Below are positions 8,665 to 18,724 of a DNA stretch of 64,000 nucleotides, one piece after another. The position numbers and the translations under genes are program-made. The notes beneath the pieces were generated by a model that saw only the letters and a list, made by a program, of their open reading frames with translations, did no database searches and had not been told where the DNA came from. Each line of letters begins with the position of its first letter. Within the stretch, counting starts at the first letter, position 1. Origin of the DNA: Gammaproteobacteria bacterium (lineage in GTDB: Bacteria > Pseudomonadota > Gammaproteobacteria > HK1); NCBI GenBank assembly GCA_009937425.1, contig JAACFO010000009.1, positions 1 through 64,000 on the forward strand. Reading direction: 5' to 3'.

Positions 8665-9780
8665 ATGCGATCGGTCACAGTGTTCAAGTTTGCCCTGCAA
8701 TCGGTCACGGCCGGCCTGGCGCTGGCCTTCGTCGTTTTGCTGCTGAAACCCGAGTGGATTGCGGATATTTCCCGCACCACAGGGGAAATTCGAGGCCAGC
8801 GGGATGATGTGATTTCCTATTCCCGGGCTGTGCTCATCGCCACACCTGCCGTGGTCAACGTCCATACCGCCAAAGCCATCAACAGCCTGCCAAGCCCACT
8901 GTTGAGCGATCCTTTCTTCAAGCGCTATTTCGCCGATCCGCTGCCCGCAACGCCCACACAGATCGCCCGCAGCCGCGGCTCCGGCGTGATCATGAGCGCC
9001 GAGGGATTCGTGGTCACCAATCATCACCTGATCCGCGGCGCCGACGAGATCCGGGTCATGCTCCAGGACGGCCGGGAAGCGAGCGCCACGGTATTCGGGG
9101 CGGATCCGGACACCGATCTGGCCGTACTGAAGATAGAACTGCCCGACCTGCCCGCCATCGCCATCAACGAGGCCCGACAGCCCCGGGTGGGCGACGTGGT
9201 ACTCGCCATCGGCAACCCCTTCGGCGTCGGCAAAACCGTGACCATGGGCATCGTCAGCGCCACCGGGCGCAGTCGCATCGGCCTCAACACCTTCGAGGAC
9301 TTCATCCAGACAGACGCAGCCATTAATCCGGGCAATTCCGGCGGCGCCCTCATCAATCCCTACGGGGAGCTCATTGGCATCAACACCGCCGTCTACTCCG
9401 ATTCCGGCGGGTCCCAGGGGATCGGCTTCGCCATCCCGGCGGCGCTGGCCCACCGGGTCATGCAGGAAATCGTGGATCACGGCTACGTGATCCGGGGCTG
9501 GCTGGGGATCGAAGTACAAGCCTTCGCCAGGACCGAAGCTGGCGCCCCGGCGTCGGTGACGGTGGTCAACGTGCTGGCAAAAACGCCGGCGGAAAGAGCC
9601 GATCTGCGGGCGGGAGACATTTTGACCCAGGTCGACGATACGCCCGTCGCCGATCCCCAGAGCGCCCTCAACGCCATCGCCAGGGTGAAGCCGGGGAATC
9701 GGGTGTCGCTGGGAATCTTGCGCAACGGAGAAGCGCGCCAGGTGGTGGTCACGGTGGCGCAACGCCCGCCGGAGGGATAA
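8665..9780 (+). CDS. DegS/AlgW-type membrane-anchored periplasmic serine protease
   Basis: HtrA-family protease. N-terminal membrane anchor (LQSVTAGLALAFVVLLL, about 11-27) rather than a cleaved signal, trypsin-like domain, and a single PDZ domain (about 275-365) make it DegS/AlgW-like, 371 aa. In E. coli and Pseudomonas this enzyme senses misfolded outer-membrane proteins and cleaves the anti-sigma factor RseA/MucA. Catalytic triad by motif: His121 (TNHHLI), Asp151 (DTDLAVLK) and Ser225 (PGNSGGAL). The family consensus around the His is TNxHV; here TNHHL. It is divergent from petABC and close to his genes and murA, the same neighbourhood as algW in Pseudomonas. I leave the symbol empty because degS and algW are synonyms across lineages. 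Confidence 0.93.
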   Translation: MRSVTVFKFALQSVTAGLALAFVVLLLKPEWIADISRTTGEIRGQRDDVISYSRAVLIATPAVVNVHTAKAINSLPSPLLSDPFFKRYFADPLPATPTQIARSRGSGVIMSAEGFVVTNHHLIRGADEIRVMLQDGREASATVFGADPDTDLAVLKIELPDLPAIAINEARQPRVGDVVLAIGNPFGVGKTVTMGIVSATGRSRIGLNTFEDFIQTDAAINPGNSGGALINPYGELIGINTAVYSDSGGSQGIGFAIPAALAHRVMQEIVDHGYVIRGWLGIEVQAFARTEAGAPASVTVVNVLAKTPAERADLRAGDILTQVDDTPVADPQSALNAIARVKPGNRVSLGILRNGEARQVVVTVAQRPPEG

Positions 9781-9805
9781 TCTTCGGCGACCTCCCGAAC
9801 TGCAG

Positions 9806-10720
9806 ATGGTGATCGAAGTGGGACATGAATTGCGATTTCAGGCGATGACAATCCCGAACACGTCCTGGGACGCATTGCTGGCGCGCTTCCAGAATATCGA
9901 GGAGCTGGGATTCGACATCGCCGGCATGGCGGATCACTTCGTGGATTGGAGTAATCCTCCCAGTCCCTGGTTCGACCTGTGGACTCACGCCGCCGCAATT
10001 GCAGCCAGTACCAGCCGCGTAAAACTCTCCACCTGCGTCGCTCAGATCCCGCTTCGCAATCCGGCCATGTGCGCGCGCCAGGCGCTCTCGGTGGATCACA
10101 TTTCCAATGGCCGGTTGGAGCTGGGGCTGGGGCTGGGACTCACCATCGATCCTTCCTACGCCATGATGGGTATCCCCAATTGGGACAACAAGGAACGGGT
10201 GGCGCGTTTCGTGGAGTACGTGGAGATCGTCGATCAACTGTTGACCAATGAAGTCACGAGCTACAAGGGGAAGTTCTACGAGATCAACGAGGCAGTGATG
10301 AATCCGCGACCGCTGCAAAAACCCCGTCCGCCCATCATGATCGCAGCCATGGGGCCGGTGATGCTGAAAAACGCGGCTCGCTATGCCGATATCTGGAACA
10401 GCATCAGCTTTGCCGAGGACTTCGAAGATCAGATGAAAGAGACACGCCATCGAATGGAGTTGGTCGATGAGCACTGCGCTGCCATCGGCAGGGATCCTGG
10501 CACCCTGCGGCGATCCTATTTGATGTTCGACGCCAAGGCGCGACCCAGTGGCGGGAAAATCAAATACTACGAGTCCGAATCCATCTTTACCGAGATGGTG
10601 GAACGCATCATGGAATTGGGGATAACCGACATCGGAATGTACTATCCCGTGCAGGAAGAACAGTTACCGATGTTCGAGAAAATAGCGACCGATGTCATTC
10701 CGAAGCTTCGGCGTCGATAA
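9806..10720 (+). CDS. LLM-class (luciferase-like) flavin/F420 oxidoreductase
   Basis: Bacterial luciferase-like monooxygenase superfamily, 304 aa, cytoplasmic. Visible family features: IEELGFDIAGMADHF near the N-terminus, ISNGRLELGLGLG (SxGRxxLGLGxG), YEINEAVMNPRPLQKPRPPIMIAA (the standard PxPxQxPxPPI segment) and AARYADIWN. The cofactor (FMN or F420) and substrate cannot be assigned. It follows the protease by 25 bases on the same strand and could be co-transcribed, but the two have no known functional link. Its 3' end overlaps the oppositely oriented hisC by 26 bases. Confidence 0.85.
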   Translation: MVIEVGHELRFQAMTIPNTSWDALLARFQNIEELGFDIAGMADHFVDWSNPPSPWFDLWTHAAAIAASTSRVKLSTCVAQIPLRNPAMCARQALSVDHISNGRLELGLGLGLTIDPSYAMMGIPNWDNKERVARFVEYVEIVDQLLTNEVTSYKGKFYEINEAVMNPRPLQKPRPPIMIAAMGPVMLKNAARYADIWNSISFAEDFEDQMKETRHRMELVDEHCAAIGRDPGTLRRSYLMFDAKARPSGGKIKYYESESIFTEMVERIMELGITDIGMYYPVQEEQLPMFEKIATDVIPKLRRR

Positions 10721-11813
10721 TCTCTTTCAGGGCATGTAAAAACGCCGCGTTTTCCTCCGGCCGGCCGATGGTTACGCGTAGGCAGTCTCTGAGCAACGAA
10801 CTGGCACCGTGTAAGTTCTTTACCAACACGCCGCGCTCGCGCAGCGCAGCCGCCATCGCGCTACCAGTCCCTCGATGGGTACGAACAAGCAGAAAATTAG
10901 CTTGGCTGGGCCAGACTCGAATTCCGTCCATGACAGCGAGACGCGCGTACAGTTCGTCCCGATCGCGGACGATCTGCCGTGTTTGTTCTTCAAACAATGG
11001 GTAATGGGAAAGCGCGAGATCAGCACTGGCTTGGGTGAGAGCGTTGAGATTGTAGGGAAGCCGCAGCTTGTCGAGTTCGCGCGTCCAAGCCGGCGCACCG
11101 GCGAGCACGCCGAGCCGCAACCCGGCGAGACCCAGCTTCGACACGGTGCGCAACACCAGCAAGTTAGGCCGTTCCTCGAGCTGTGAAAAAAAGCTCGCCC
11201 CGGCGAAGGGCGCATAGGCCTCGTCGACAACGACCAAACCGCTCGTTGCATCCAGAATCGCTTCCACGTGCCCGGTATCGAACAGGTTACCAGTGGGATT
11301 GTTCGGGTACGCGAGAAAGGTGAGCGCCGGCTGATGCGTGCGTATCGCTTCCAGGGTCGCATCCAAACGAATACTGAAATCACCTTCATCCAGCGGCACG
11401 CTCTCGAAGCGTCGCCCGGTAGCCCGCGCCACCAATGCGTACATGGCAAAGCTCGGATCCGGCGCAAACACGACACTGCCCGGACCGCCGATTGCCAGTA
11501 TCAGCAGTTGGATGAGTTCATCGGAGCCGTTGCCGAGTAACATTTCGGCAGATGCCGGCACCTCCAGGGCGACCCGCAGGCGCTCTTTCAGCTGTGACGC
11601 TTTCGGGTCCGGGTAGCGATTAACGTCGATGCCGCGCAAGCGTTCGAGCCATTCGTCCTTGAGTCCCGCCGGCCATGGATAAGGATTTTCCATGGCGTCG
11701 AGCTTGATGAGTCCGTGGGCATCGGCCACCGCGTAGGCCGTGAGTGCGCGCACCTGCGGCGGGATCAAACGCGCAATGTACTCGTCGGCGGATTCGTCAT
11801 TCGGCGCACCCAC
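10695..11813 (-). CDS. hisC: Histidinol-phosphate aminotransferase
   Basis: PLP-dependent fold-type I aminotransferase converting imidazole acetol-phosphate to L-histidinol phosphate with glutamate. 372 aa. LLGNGSDELIQLLI, AYPNNPTGN, VVVDEAYAPF and the PLP-lysine segment TVSKLGLAGLRLG are all present, as is the C-terminal LRVTIGRPEEN. GTG start at 11813 has GAGGAAG just upstream. Third gene of murA-hisG-hisD-hisC, ten bases after hisD. Its tail overlaps the LLM-class gene from the other strand. Confidence 0.96.
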   Translation of the reverse strand: MGAPNDESADEYIARLIPPQVRALTAYAVADAHGLIKLDAMENPYPWPAGLKDEWLERLRGIDVNRYPDPKASQLKERLRVALEVPASAEMLLGNGSDELIQLLILAIGGPGSVVFAPDPSFAMYALVARATGRRFESVPLDEGDFSIRLDATLEAIRTHQPALTFLAYPNNPTGNLFDTGHVEAILDATSGLVVVDEAYAPFAGASFFSQLEERPNLLVLRTVSKLGLAGLRLGVLAGAPAWTRELDKLRLPYNLNALTQASADLALSHYPLFEEQTRQIVRDRDELYARLAVMDGIRVWPSQANFLLVRTHRGTGSAMAAALRERGVLVKNLHGASSLLRDCLRVTIGRPEENAAFLHALKEIIDAEASE

Positions 11814-11823
11814 GCGAGCTTCC

Positions 11824-13137
11824 TCAGTTGCCCGGATCGTCTTGGGCGCGCAACTCGGCCGAGCGAGCGTGGGCAGTCAGTCCTTCACCCCGGGCAAGCA
11901 CTACCGCCGTGGGTGCCAGGCGCGCCGCGCCGGACGCCGAGCAGCCGATGACACTGGTGCGTTTTTGAAAATCGTACACACCCAGAGGCGACGAAAAGCG
12001 TGCGGTGCCCGCGGTGGGCAACACATGATTGGGACCGGCGCAGTAATCGCCGAGAACCTCGGGCGTATGGCGGCCAAGAAAAACGGCGCCAGCGTGACGG
12101 ATGCGCGGCAATAGTTGCTCGGGCTCATCCACGCACAGCTCCAGATGTTCCGGTGCGATGCGATTGCACAGGGCCACGCCTTCATCGAGATCACGCACCT
12201 GGATCATCGCACCGCGAGACGCCAGCGCCTCGGCAATGATGTCGCGGCGCTCCATGTCCGGCAGCAGGCGGTTAATGGCGGCCTGCACGACATCCATGTA
12301 GGCGCCATCGGGACACAGTACAATCGCGCGGGCCTGCTCATCGTGCTCGGCTTGGGAAAACAAATCCATGGCAATCCAGTCCGCCGGGGTCCCGGCGTCG
12401 CACAACACCAGAATTTCCGACGGTCCGGCGACCATGTCGATGCCGACAACACCGAAAAGCTGGCGCTTGGCTTCAGCCACATAAGCATTGCCGGGCCCGA
12501 CGATCTTGTCCACCGCCGGTACGCTGGCAGTACCGAAGGCGAGCGCCGCCACTGCCTGGGCGCCACCGATACTGAATACCATGTCGACGCCGGCAACATG
12601 GGCCGCCGCCAGCACCAGATCATTGAGTTCACCGTCCCGGGCCGGCACGGTCATGATCACCTCGCCGACGCCGGCGACGCGGGCGGGGATGACGTTCATC
12701 AACACCGAAGACGGATAGGCCGCTTTGCCGCCGGGAACGTAAACACCGACGCGGTCCAGCGCGGTAATCTGCTGCCCGAGCAAGGTGCCGTCCGGCTCCC
12801 GATAAGACCAGGTCTCCTGGCATTGGTGCTGGTGGTAGGCGCGGATGCGATCGGCGGCGAAGGTCAGCGCGTCCCGTTGCGATCCATCCAGTGCATCGAA
12901 GGCTGCGCTCAAGCGACTGTGCTCCACCTGCAGGGCCCTGGCGTCGGCCGCTTCGAGCCCGTCGAAGCGCCGCGTGTACTCCACAAGCGCCGCGTCGCCG
13001 CGGGCCCGAACGTCTTCGATGATGTCGCCGACGGCCTTCTCCACGTCGGCGTCGCGACCCTCATGGGCCGCCAAAAGCGCGCTGAAGCGATCCTCGAAAT
13101 CCCCGTCATCGGTGGCGAGCCGCCGCAGTTGGCTCAT
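11824..13137 (-). CDS. hisD: Histidinol dehydrogenase
   Basis: Zinc- and NAD-dependent enzyme performing the last two steps of histidine synthesis (histidinol to histidine). The ATG at 13137 (MSQLRRLAT) gives 437 aa, the normal length; the 119-residue extension in the track reads through hisG in another frame and is rejected. Signature blocks: [72 protein letters not shown] and the zinc-site [10 protein letters not shown], with [12 protein letters not shown] near the end. Overlaps hisG by four bases, so the two are translationally coupled. Confidence 0.97.
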   Translation of the reverse strand: MSQLRRLATDDGDFEDRFSALLAAHEGRDADVEKAVGDIIEDVRARGDAALVEYTRRFDGLEAADARALQVEHSRLSAAFDALDGSQRDALTFAADRIRAYHQHQCQETWSYREPDGTLLGQQITALDRVGVYVPGGKAAYPSSVLMNVIPARVAGVGEVIMTVPARDGELNDLVLAAAHVAGVDMVFSIGGAQAVAALAFGTASVPAVDKIVGPGNAYVAEAKRQLFGVVGIDMVAGPSEILVLCDAGTPADWIAMDLFSQAEHDEQARAIVLCPDGAYMDVVQAAINRLLPDMERRDIIAEALASRGAMIQVRDLDEGVALCNRIAPEHLELCVDEPEQLLPRIRHAGAVFLGRHTPEVLGDYCAGPNHVLPTAGTARFSSPLGVYDFQKRTSVIGCSASGAARLAPTAVVLARGEGLTAHARSAELRAQDDPGN

Positions 13138-13769
13138 GGCGCGGGATCCTCGGCCACGGCGTTCGACAAACTGTCGATGAATGTCTTCATGCGCGCGTGT
13201 TTCATCTTCATGGACGCCTTGTTGGCGATTAAACGCGTGCTGATCGGGCACACTTCCTCGACTTCCACCAAACCATTGGCCGCGAGCGTACTGCCGGTAT
13301 CCACCAAATCCACGATGCAGTCCGCCAGCCCCACCACCGGCGCTAACTCCATGGATCCGTAGAGCTTGATTATCTCGGCCTGCACGCCGGCCGCAGCGAA
13401 AAAACGCCTGGTGCTCTCCACATACTTCGTTGCCACCCGCGGGCGCCTCGGCAACGTCTCGCGGCCGCGGCGAACCGCGACCACCATGCGGCACCGAGCG
13501 ATGCCCAGGTCCAACGGTTCGTAGAGCCCCTCGCCACCGTGCTCCAGCAATACGTCCTTGCCGGCGAGGCCGAGGTCCGCCGCGCCGTGCTCGACGAAGG
13601 TGGGAACATCCTGAGCCCGCAACACCAGCATCCGCACGTCATCGAGGTTGGTGTCGAATACGAGTTTTCGGCTGGTTTCAGGGTCGTCACCGGGACGTAT
13701 GCCCGCCGTATCGAGCAACGGCAACGCCTCGCGATAAATGCGGCCCTTGGAAATGGCAATAGTGAGCAT
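13134..13769 (-). CDS. hisG: ATP phosphoribosyltransferase, short form
   Basis: First and feedback-controlled step of histidine synthesis. ATG at 13769 ([19 protein letters not shown]) yields 211 aa, the short HisG form lacking the C-terminal ACT-like regulatory domain. Blocks [21 protein letters not shown] and [16 protein letters not shown] are typical; the latter is the PRPP-binding loop. By family knowledge short HisG needs the HisRS-like partner HisZ for activity and histidine inhibition; hisZ is not in this window, consistent with Pseudomonas, where it lies elsewhere. Sits 16 bases after murA. Confidence 0.96.
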   Translation of the reverse strand: MLTIAISKGRIYREALPLLDTAGIRPGDDPETSRKLVFDTNLDDVRMLVLRAQDVPTFVEHGAADLGLAGKDVLLEHGGEGLYEPLDLGIARCRMVVAVRRGRETLPRRPRVATKYVESTRRFFAAAGVQAEIIKLYGSMELAPVVGLADCIVDLVDTGSTLAANGLVEVEEVCPISTRLIANKASMKMKHARMKTFIDSLSNAVAEDPAP

Positions 13770-13785
13770 GGACGGAAAAGTCCAA

Positions 13786-15300
<1,515 letters not shown>

Positions 15301-15304
<4 letters not shown>

Positions 15305-15639
15305 GATTTCGCGGGACTCCGCTCTCCGGCCAGTACCCGCTCGAGATTAGCTGCACCGGCCAGCGCGAGCATTTGCGCCGGAAGATTCAAAAATTCAATG
15401 CGGCCATCCCTGCGAGCCGCCTCACGCAACCACTCGACCAGCAGAGCGAGCCCGGCACTGTCCGTATGCGTCACCTGGTCGAGATCGATCTGAAAAACCG
15501 CCTCATCGGGAAACATTTCCACACTCTGCCGCCACAGATCGCTCACGGAGTGGAAGGTCATCGCTCCGTGCACCCCGAAGCTCCGGGTATCTCGACGCTG
15601 GATGGTCGCGCCTGGTTGTCGTTGATCATCAGCAGCCAC
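15301..15639 (-). CDS. mlaB: MlaB, STAS-domain subunit of the Mla phospholipid transporter
   Basis: Cytoplasmic STAS-domain protein that stabilises the MlaFE ABC transporter. 112 aa from a GTG start preceded by AGGGGACT. The STAS core FQIDLDQVTHTDSAGLALLVEWLREA contains the conserved DSAG-like loop, followed by IEFLNLPAQMLALAGAANLERVL. The N-terminal 30 residues are variable and the true start could be the internal ATG of MTFHSVSD. Gene order is mlaF-E-D-B; mlaC, normally between D and B, is missing. Confidence 0.87.
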
Positions 15640-15648
15640 AATAGTCCC

Positions 15649-16116
15649 CTAGCTGCCGCCTTCCGCCGCCTTGTTGTACAGGAACTGCCCGATCACCTGC
15701 TCGAGCACGATGGCTGACTGGGTCAACGTAATCTCACCACCGCCGGTCAGAAATTCTTCGTCTCCGCCCGCCTCCAGGCCGATGTATTGCTCTCCAAGAA
15801 GACCCGCTGTGAAAATGCTCGCCGACGTATCCATGGGGATTCGTTCGTAGCGGGGATTCACGGAAAAGCGGACAACGGCCTCGTAGGTGTTATCGTCGAA
15901 TCCGATTTCCGTAACCCGGCCAATGCGCACGCCGGCCATGGTCACGGGAGCGCGAACCTTGAGGCCGCCGATGTTGTCGAATCGGGCCGTCACCTGATAC
16001 CCGTCCGGCGCGGTGAGCTCGGCGAGATTACTGACTTTCATGGCAAGCATCAGCAACGCCGCCAATCCCAGCGCGACAAATAATCCGACACCCACCTCTA
16101 CCGTTTTACTGTACAT
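15649..16116 (-). CDS. mlaD: MlaD, MCE-domain inner-membrane subunit of the Mla transporter
   Basis: Periplasmic hexameric ring subunit that passes phospholipids between MlaFE and the periplasmic carrier. 155 aa: one N-terminal membrane helix (VGVGLFVALGLAALLMLAM, about 8-26) and the MCE domain (VTARFDNIGGLKVRAPVTMAGVRIGRV). AGLLGEQYIGLEAGG is the conserved end of the domain. The C-terminal helix that follows is short, so the protein is a little shorter than E. coli MlaD. It is 22 bases after mlaE and 9 bases before mlaB. Confidence 0.95.
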   Translation of the reverse strand: MYSKTVEVGVGLFVALGLAALLMLAMKVSNLAELTAPDGYQVTARFDNIGGLKVRAPVTMAGVRIGRVTEIGFDDNTYEAVVRFSVNPRYERIPMDTSASIFTAGLLGEQYIGLEAGGDEEFLTGGGEITLTQSAIVLEQVIGQFLYNKAAEGGS

Positions 16117-16138
16117 GGTTTCCGTCCAAACACGCTGT

Positions 16139-16915
16139 TTAGTTGAACATTAATGCCGTCAACACGAAATCCAGCCCGAGTATCGCCAGCGACGAGTGCA
16201 CGACTGTGCGCGTAGTCGCCGCACTTACACCCTCGGAGGTGGGCATCGCATCGTAACCCTCGAATACCGCAATCCAGGTGACGACCACGCCGAACACCAC
16301 ACTTTTAACAACACCATTCAATACATCATCGTACAAATCCACCGCCGATTGCATCTGCGACCAGAACGCACCTTCATCGACGCCAAGCAAACCCACGCCG
16401 ACGAAATAGCCGCCCATTACGCCCACCGCGCTGAACATGGCTGCCAGCAAAGGCATGGAAAAAACACCTGCCACGAATCGCGGCGCTACCACCCTGCGCA
16501 GGGGATCCACCGCCATCATCTCCATACCGTCGAGCTGCTCGGTGGCCTTCATGAGGCCTATTTCCGCTGTCAGGGCAGAGCCTGCTCGTCCGGCAAACAA
16601 CAGCGCCGCTACTACGGGCCCGAGCTCGCGCACCAGTGACAAGGCCACGACGGTGCCGAGGGCCTCCTCGGCGCCGAAATCGACCAGCGTATTATAGCCC
16701 TGCAAGCCCAACACCATGCCGACGAAGACGCCTGACACGACCGTGATGACCAGTGAGCGCACACCCACGGACCACATCTGGGCGATGACCAGCTTCGGGC
16801 GCATCAGCAGCGCCGGGATCCCCGCCAGCACGTAGAGAAAAAAGATCGTGCCCCGTCCGAGCCGTTCGAAAAATGTCAGACCCGTGCGTCCGAATCGGCG
16901 CAGCAAAGCGATCAT
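16139..16915 (-). CDS. mlaE: MlaE, permease subunit of the Mla phospholipid transporter
   Basis: Inner-membrane permease of the MlaFEDB complex that maintains outer-membrane lipid asymmetry. 258 aa with about five to six membrane helices; family blocks are [65 protein letters not shown] (the EQ-loop facing the ATPase) and the C-terminal [30 protein letters not shown]. Overlaps mlaF by four bases. Confidence 0.97.
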   Translation of the reverse strand: MIALLRRFGRTGLTFFERLGRGTIFFLYVLAGIPALLMRPKLVIAQMWSVGVRSLVITVVSGVFVGMVLGLQGYNTLVDFGAEEALGTVVALSLVRELGPVVAALLFAGRAGSALTAEIGLMKATEQLDGMEMMAVDPLRRVVAPRFVAGVFSMPLLAAMFSAVGVMGGYFVGVGLLGVDEGAFWSQMQSAVDLYDDVLNGVVKSVVFGVVVTWIAVFEGYDAMPTSEGVSAATTRTVVHSSLAILGLDFVLTALMFN

Positions 16916-17775
16916 GGAAGCGGACCCGAAATCAAATCATCGAAATAGTCCCGAGCAGGATAATGAAAGGGTACCGGTCCGTCGGCCAGGCCCTGCAAGA
17001 ACTGCGTGACCCATTCTGATTTCGACCTGCCTAGATCCTCGGGCGTACCCTCGCCGACGACCTTACCGCCGGACAACACATAGATGTAGTCGGCAATCGA
17101 CGCGGTCTCGGGGACGTCGTGGGAGACAATAATACTGGTCAATTGCAGTGCTTCGTTGAGACGGCGAATGAGTTGCACCAGCACGCCCATGGAGATCGGA
17201 TCCTGGCCTGAGAAGGGCTCGTCATACATGACCATCATCGGATCGAGCACGATAGCGCGCGCCAGAGCCACGCGCCTCGCCATTCCGCCGGAAAGCTCAC
17301 GGGGGAAAAGATCACGCGCACCCCGCAGCCCCACTGCTTCGAGTTTCATGAAGACCAGGTTGCGTATCATCGCGTCGCTGAGGTCCGTGTGCTCACGCAC
17401 CGGAAAGGCGACGTTTTCGAACACGTCCAAATCCGTCAGTAGCGCCCCGCTCTGGAACAGCATGCCCATACGCCGGCGCAGGCTGAACAGGCGCTCGCGG
17501 GACAGGCCGTGGACGTCCAGACCGTCCACCACCACAGAGCCGGAATCCGGCTTCAATTGCCCGGCGATGAGCTTTAACAGCGTGGTCTTACCGGTGCCGC
17601 TGGGGCCCATGATTGCGGTGATTTTTCCGCGCTCGATATTGATATCGACGCCATCGAATATCAGCCGGCCGCCACGAGTGAAGTGCAGGTCCTTGACGCC
17701 TACAACCGGCTTGGGGCGCGTAACGCCCGAGGATGGCTGACCCTCAACTTGATTCAAACGGTCACCATTCGCCAC
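16912..17775 (-). CDS. mlaF: MlaF, ATPase subunit of the Mla phospholipid transporter
   Basis: ABC ATPase driving the Mla system. 287 aa with Walker [10 protein letters not shown], signature [15 protein letters not shown], Walker [13 protein letters not shown] and switch His in IIVSHD. The first 25 residues before VVGVKDLHF are unusually long and poorly conserved; a later start cannot be excluded, but GTG at 17775 follows closely after secF. First gene of mlaFEDB-ibaG-murA. Confidence 0.95.
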   Translation of the reverse strand: MANGDRLNQVEGQPSSGVTRPKPVVGVKDLHFTRGGRLIFDGVDINIERGKITAIMGPSGTGKTTLLKLIAGQLKPDSGSVVVDGLDVHGLSRERLFSLRRRMGMLFQSGALLTDLDVFENVAFPVREHTDLSDAMIRNLVFMKLEAVGLRGARDLFPRELSGGMARRVALARAIVLDPMMVMYDEPFSGQDPISMGVLVQLIRRLNEALQLTSIIVSHDVPETASIADYIYVLSGGKVVGEGTPEDLGRSKSEWVTQFLQGLADGPVPFHYPARDYFDDLISGPLP

Positions 17776-17782
17776 GGCCCAG

Positions 17783-18721
17783 TCACGGCCTGGCGTCGGC
17801 CTCCGACCCTTCCTTTTGCACGGGCATGAAGTCTGCCTTTATCACGCCCAGCGCGAGCGCCGACGTGCTGGCAACGTAGATGGACGAGTACGTACCGATG
17901 ACGACACCTACGATGAGTGCCGTAGCAAATTCATGAATCAGCTCTCCACCCAGGAAAAACAACGCTACAAGCACCAGCAATGTCGTCAAGGATGTGATTA
18001 TGGTGCGTGACAAGGTTTGATTGAGGGATGCGTTGAAAATCTGGACGGCCGTTCCCTTGCGCATGGTGCGGAAATTTTCGCGCACGCGGTCGAATACCAC
18101 GATGGTATCGTTGAGGGAATAACCGATGACCGCAAGCACGGCAGCGAGAACAGTGAGATCGAACTCGAGTCCCAAAACCGAGAAGAATCCAATAGTCACA
18201 ATGACATCGTGAAACAACGCCGCAACAGCGCCCAGGGAAAACTTCCACTGAAATCGCAACGAGACGTAGATGAGAATGGCGCCTAGAGCGATCAGCATGG
18301 CGAGTCCGCCCTGCTCGGTCAATTCCTCACCAACTTGTGGACCAACGAACTCCACGCGCCGCAACTGCATGTCGTCGCCGCCGTTTTTCCTGAGAAGACG
18401 CAGCACGTTGCTGCTGAGTTCAGCCTTGCTGAGGTCGTCGCGGGGCGCGAGGCGCACGAGCACATCGCGGGTCGTCCCGAAATATTGAACGGTCGCCTCC
18501 GGAAAGCCCGCCGCTGCAAGATCGATTCGCACCTGACCCAGGTCCGCGCTTTGCGGATAACCCACCTCGATGAGCGTGCCGCCGGTAAAATCGATACCGT
18601 AGTTGAGGCCGCGCACACCGACAGAGACCAGCGACACGAGCAGTAGTACGCCGGAGAAAATCAAGGCCAGCTTGCGCTGCCTCATGAAGTCGATGTTCGT
18701 CTGCTTTTTCAGTAATTCCAT
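17783..18721 (-). CDS. secF: Protein translocase subunit SecF
   Basis: RND-type membrane protein that works with SecD and YajC on the periplasmic side of SecYEG, using proton motive force to complete secretion. 312 aa with six membrane helices; IDFTGGTLIEV and the conserved transmembrane blocks YSLNDTIVVFDRVRENFR and SLNQTLSRTIITSLTTLLVLVALFFLGG identify it. Four bases after secD and eight before mlaF on the same strand, so mla transcription may start inside or run through from sec. Confidence 0.97.
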   Translation of the reverse strand: MELLKKQTNIDFMRQRKLALIFSGVLLLVSLVSVGVRGLNYGIDFTGGTLIEVGYPQSADLGQVRIDLAAAGFPEATVQYFGTTRDVLVRLAPRDDLSKAELSSNVLRLLRKNGGDDMQLRRVEFVGPQVGEELTEQGGLAMLIALGAILIYVSLRFQWKFSLGAVAALFHDVIVTIGFFSVLGLEFDLTVLAAVLAVIGYSLNDTIVVFDRVRENFRTMRKGTAVQIFNASLNQTLSRTIITSLTTLLVLVALFFLGGELIHEFATALIVGVVIGTYSSIYVASTSALALGVIKADFMPVQKEGSEADARP

Positions 18722-18724
18722 GGT

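Noticed and set aside
8614-9762. 382-aa minus-strand ORF opposite the DegS-like protease
   Set aside because: Longer than the real gene but without family features; the plus frame has the complete catalytic triad and PDZ domain.
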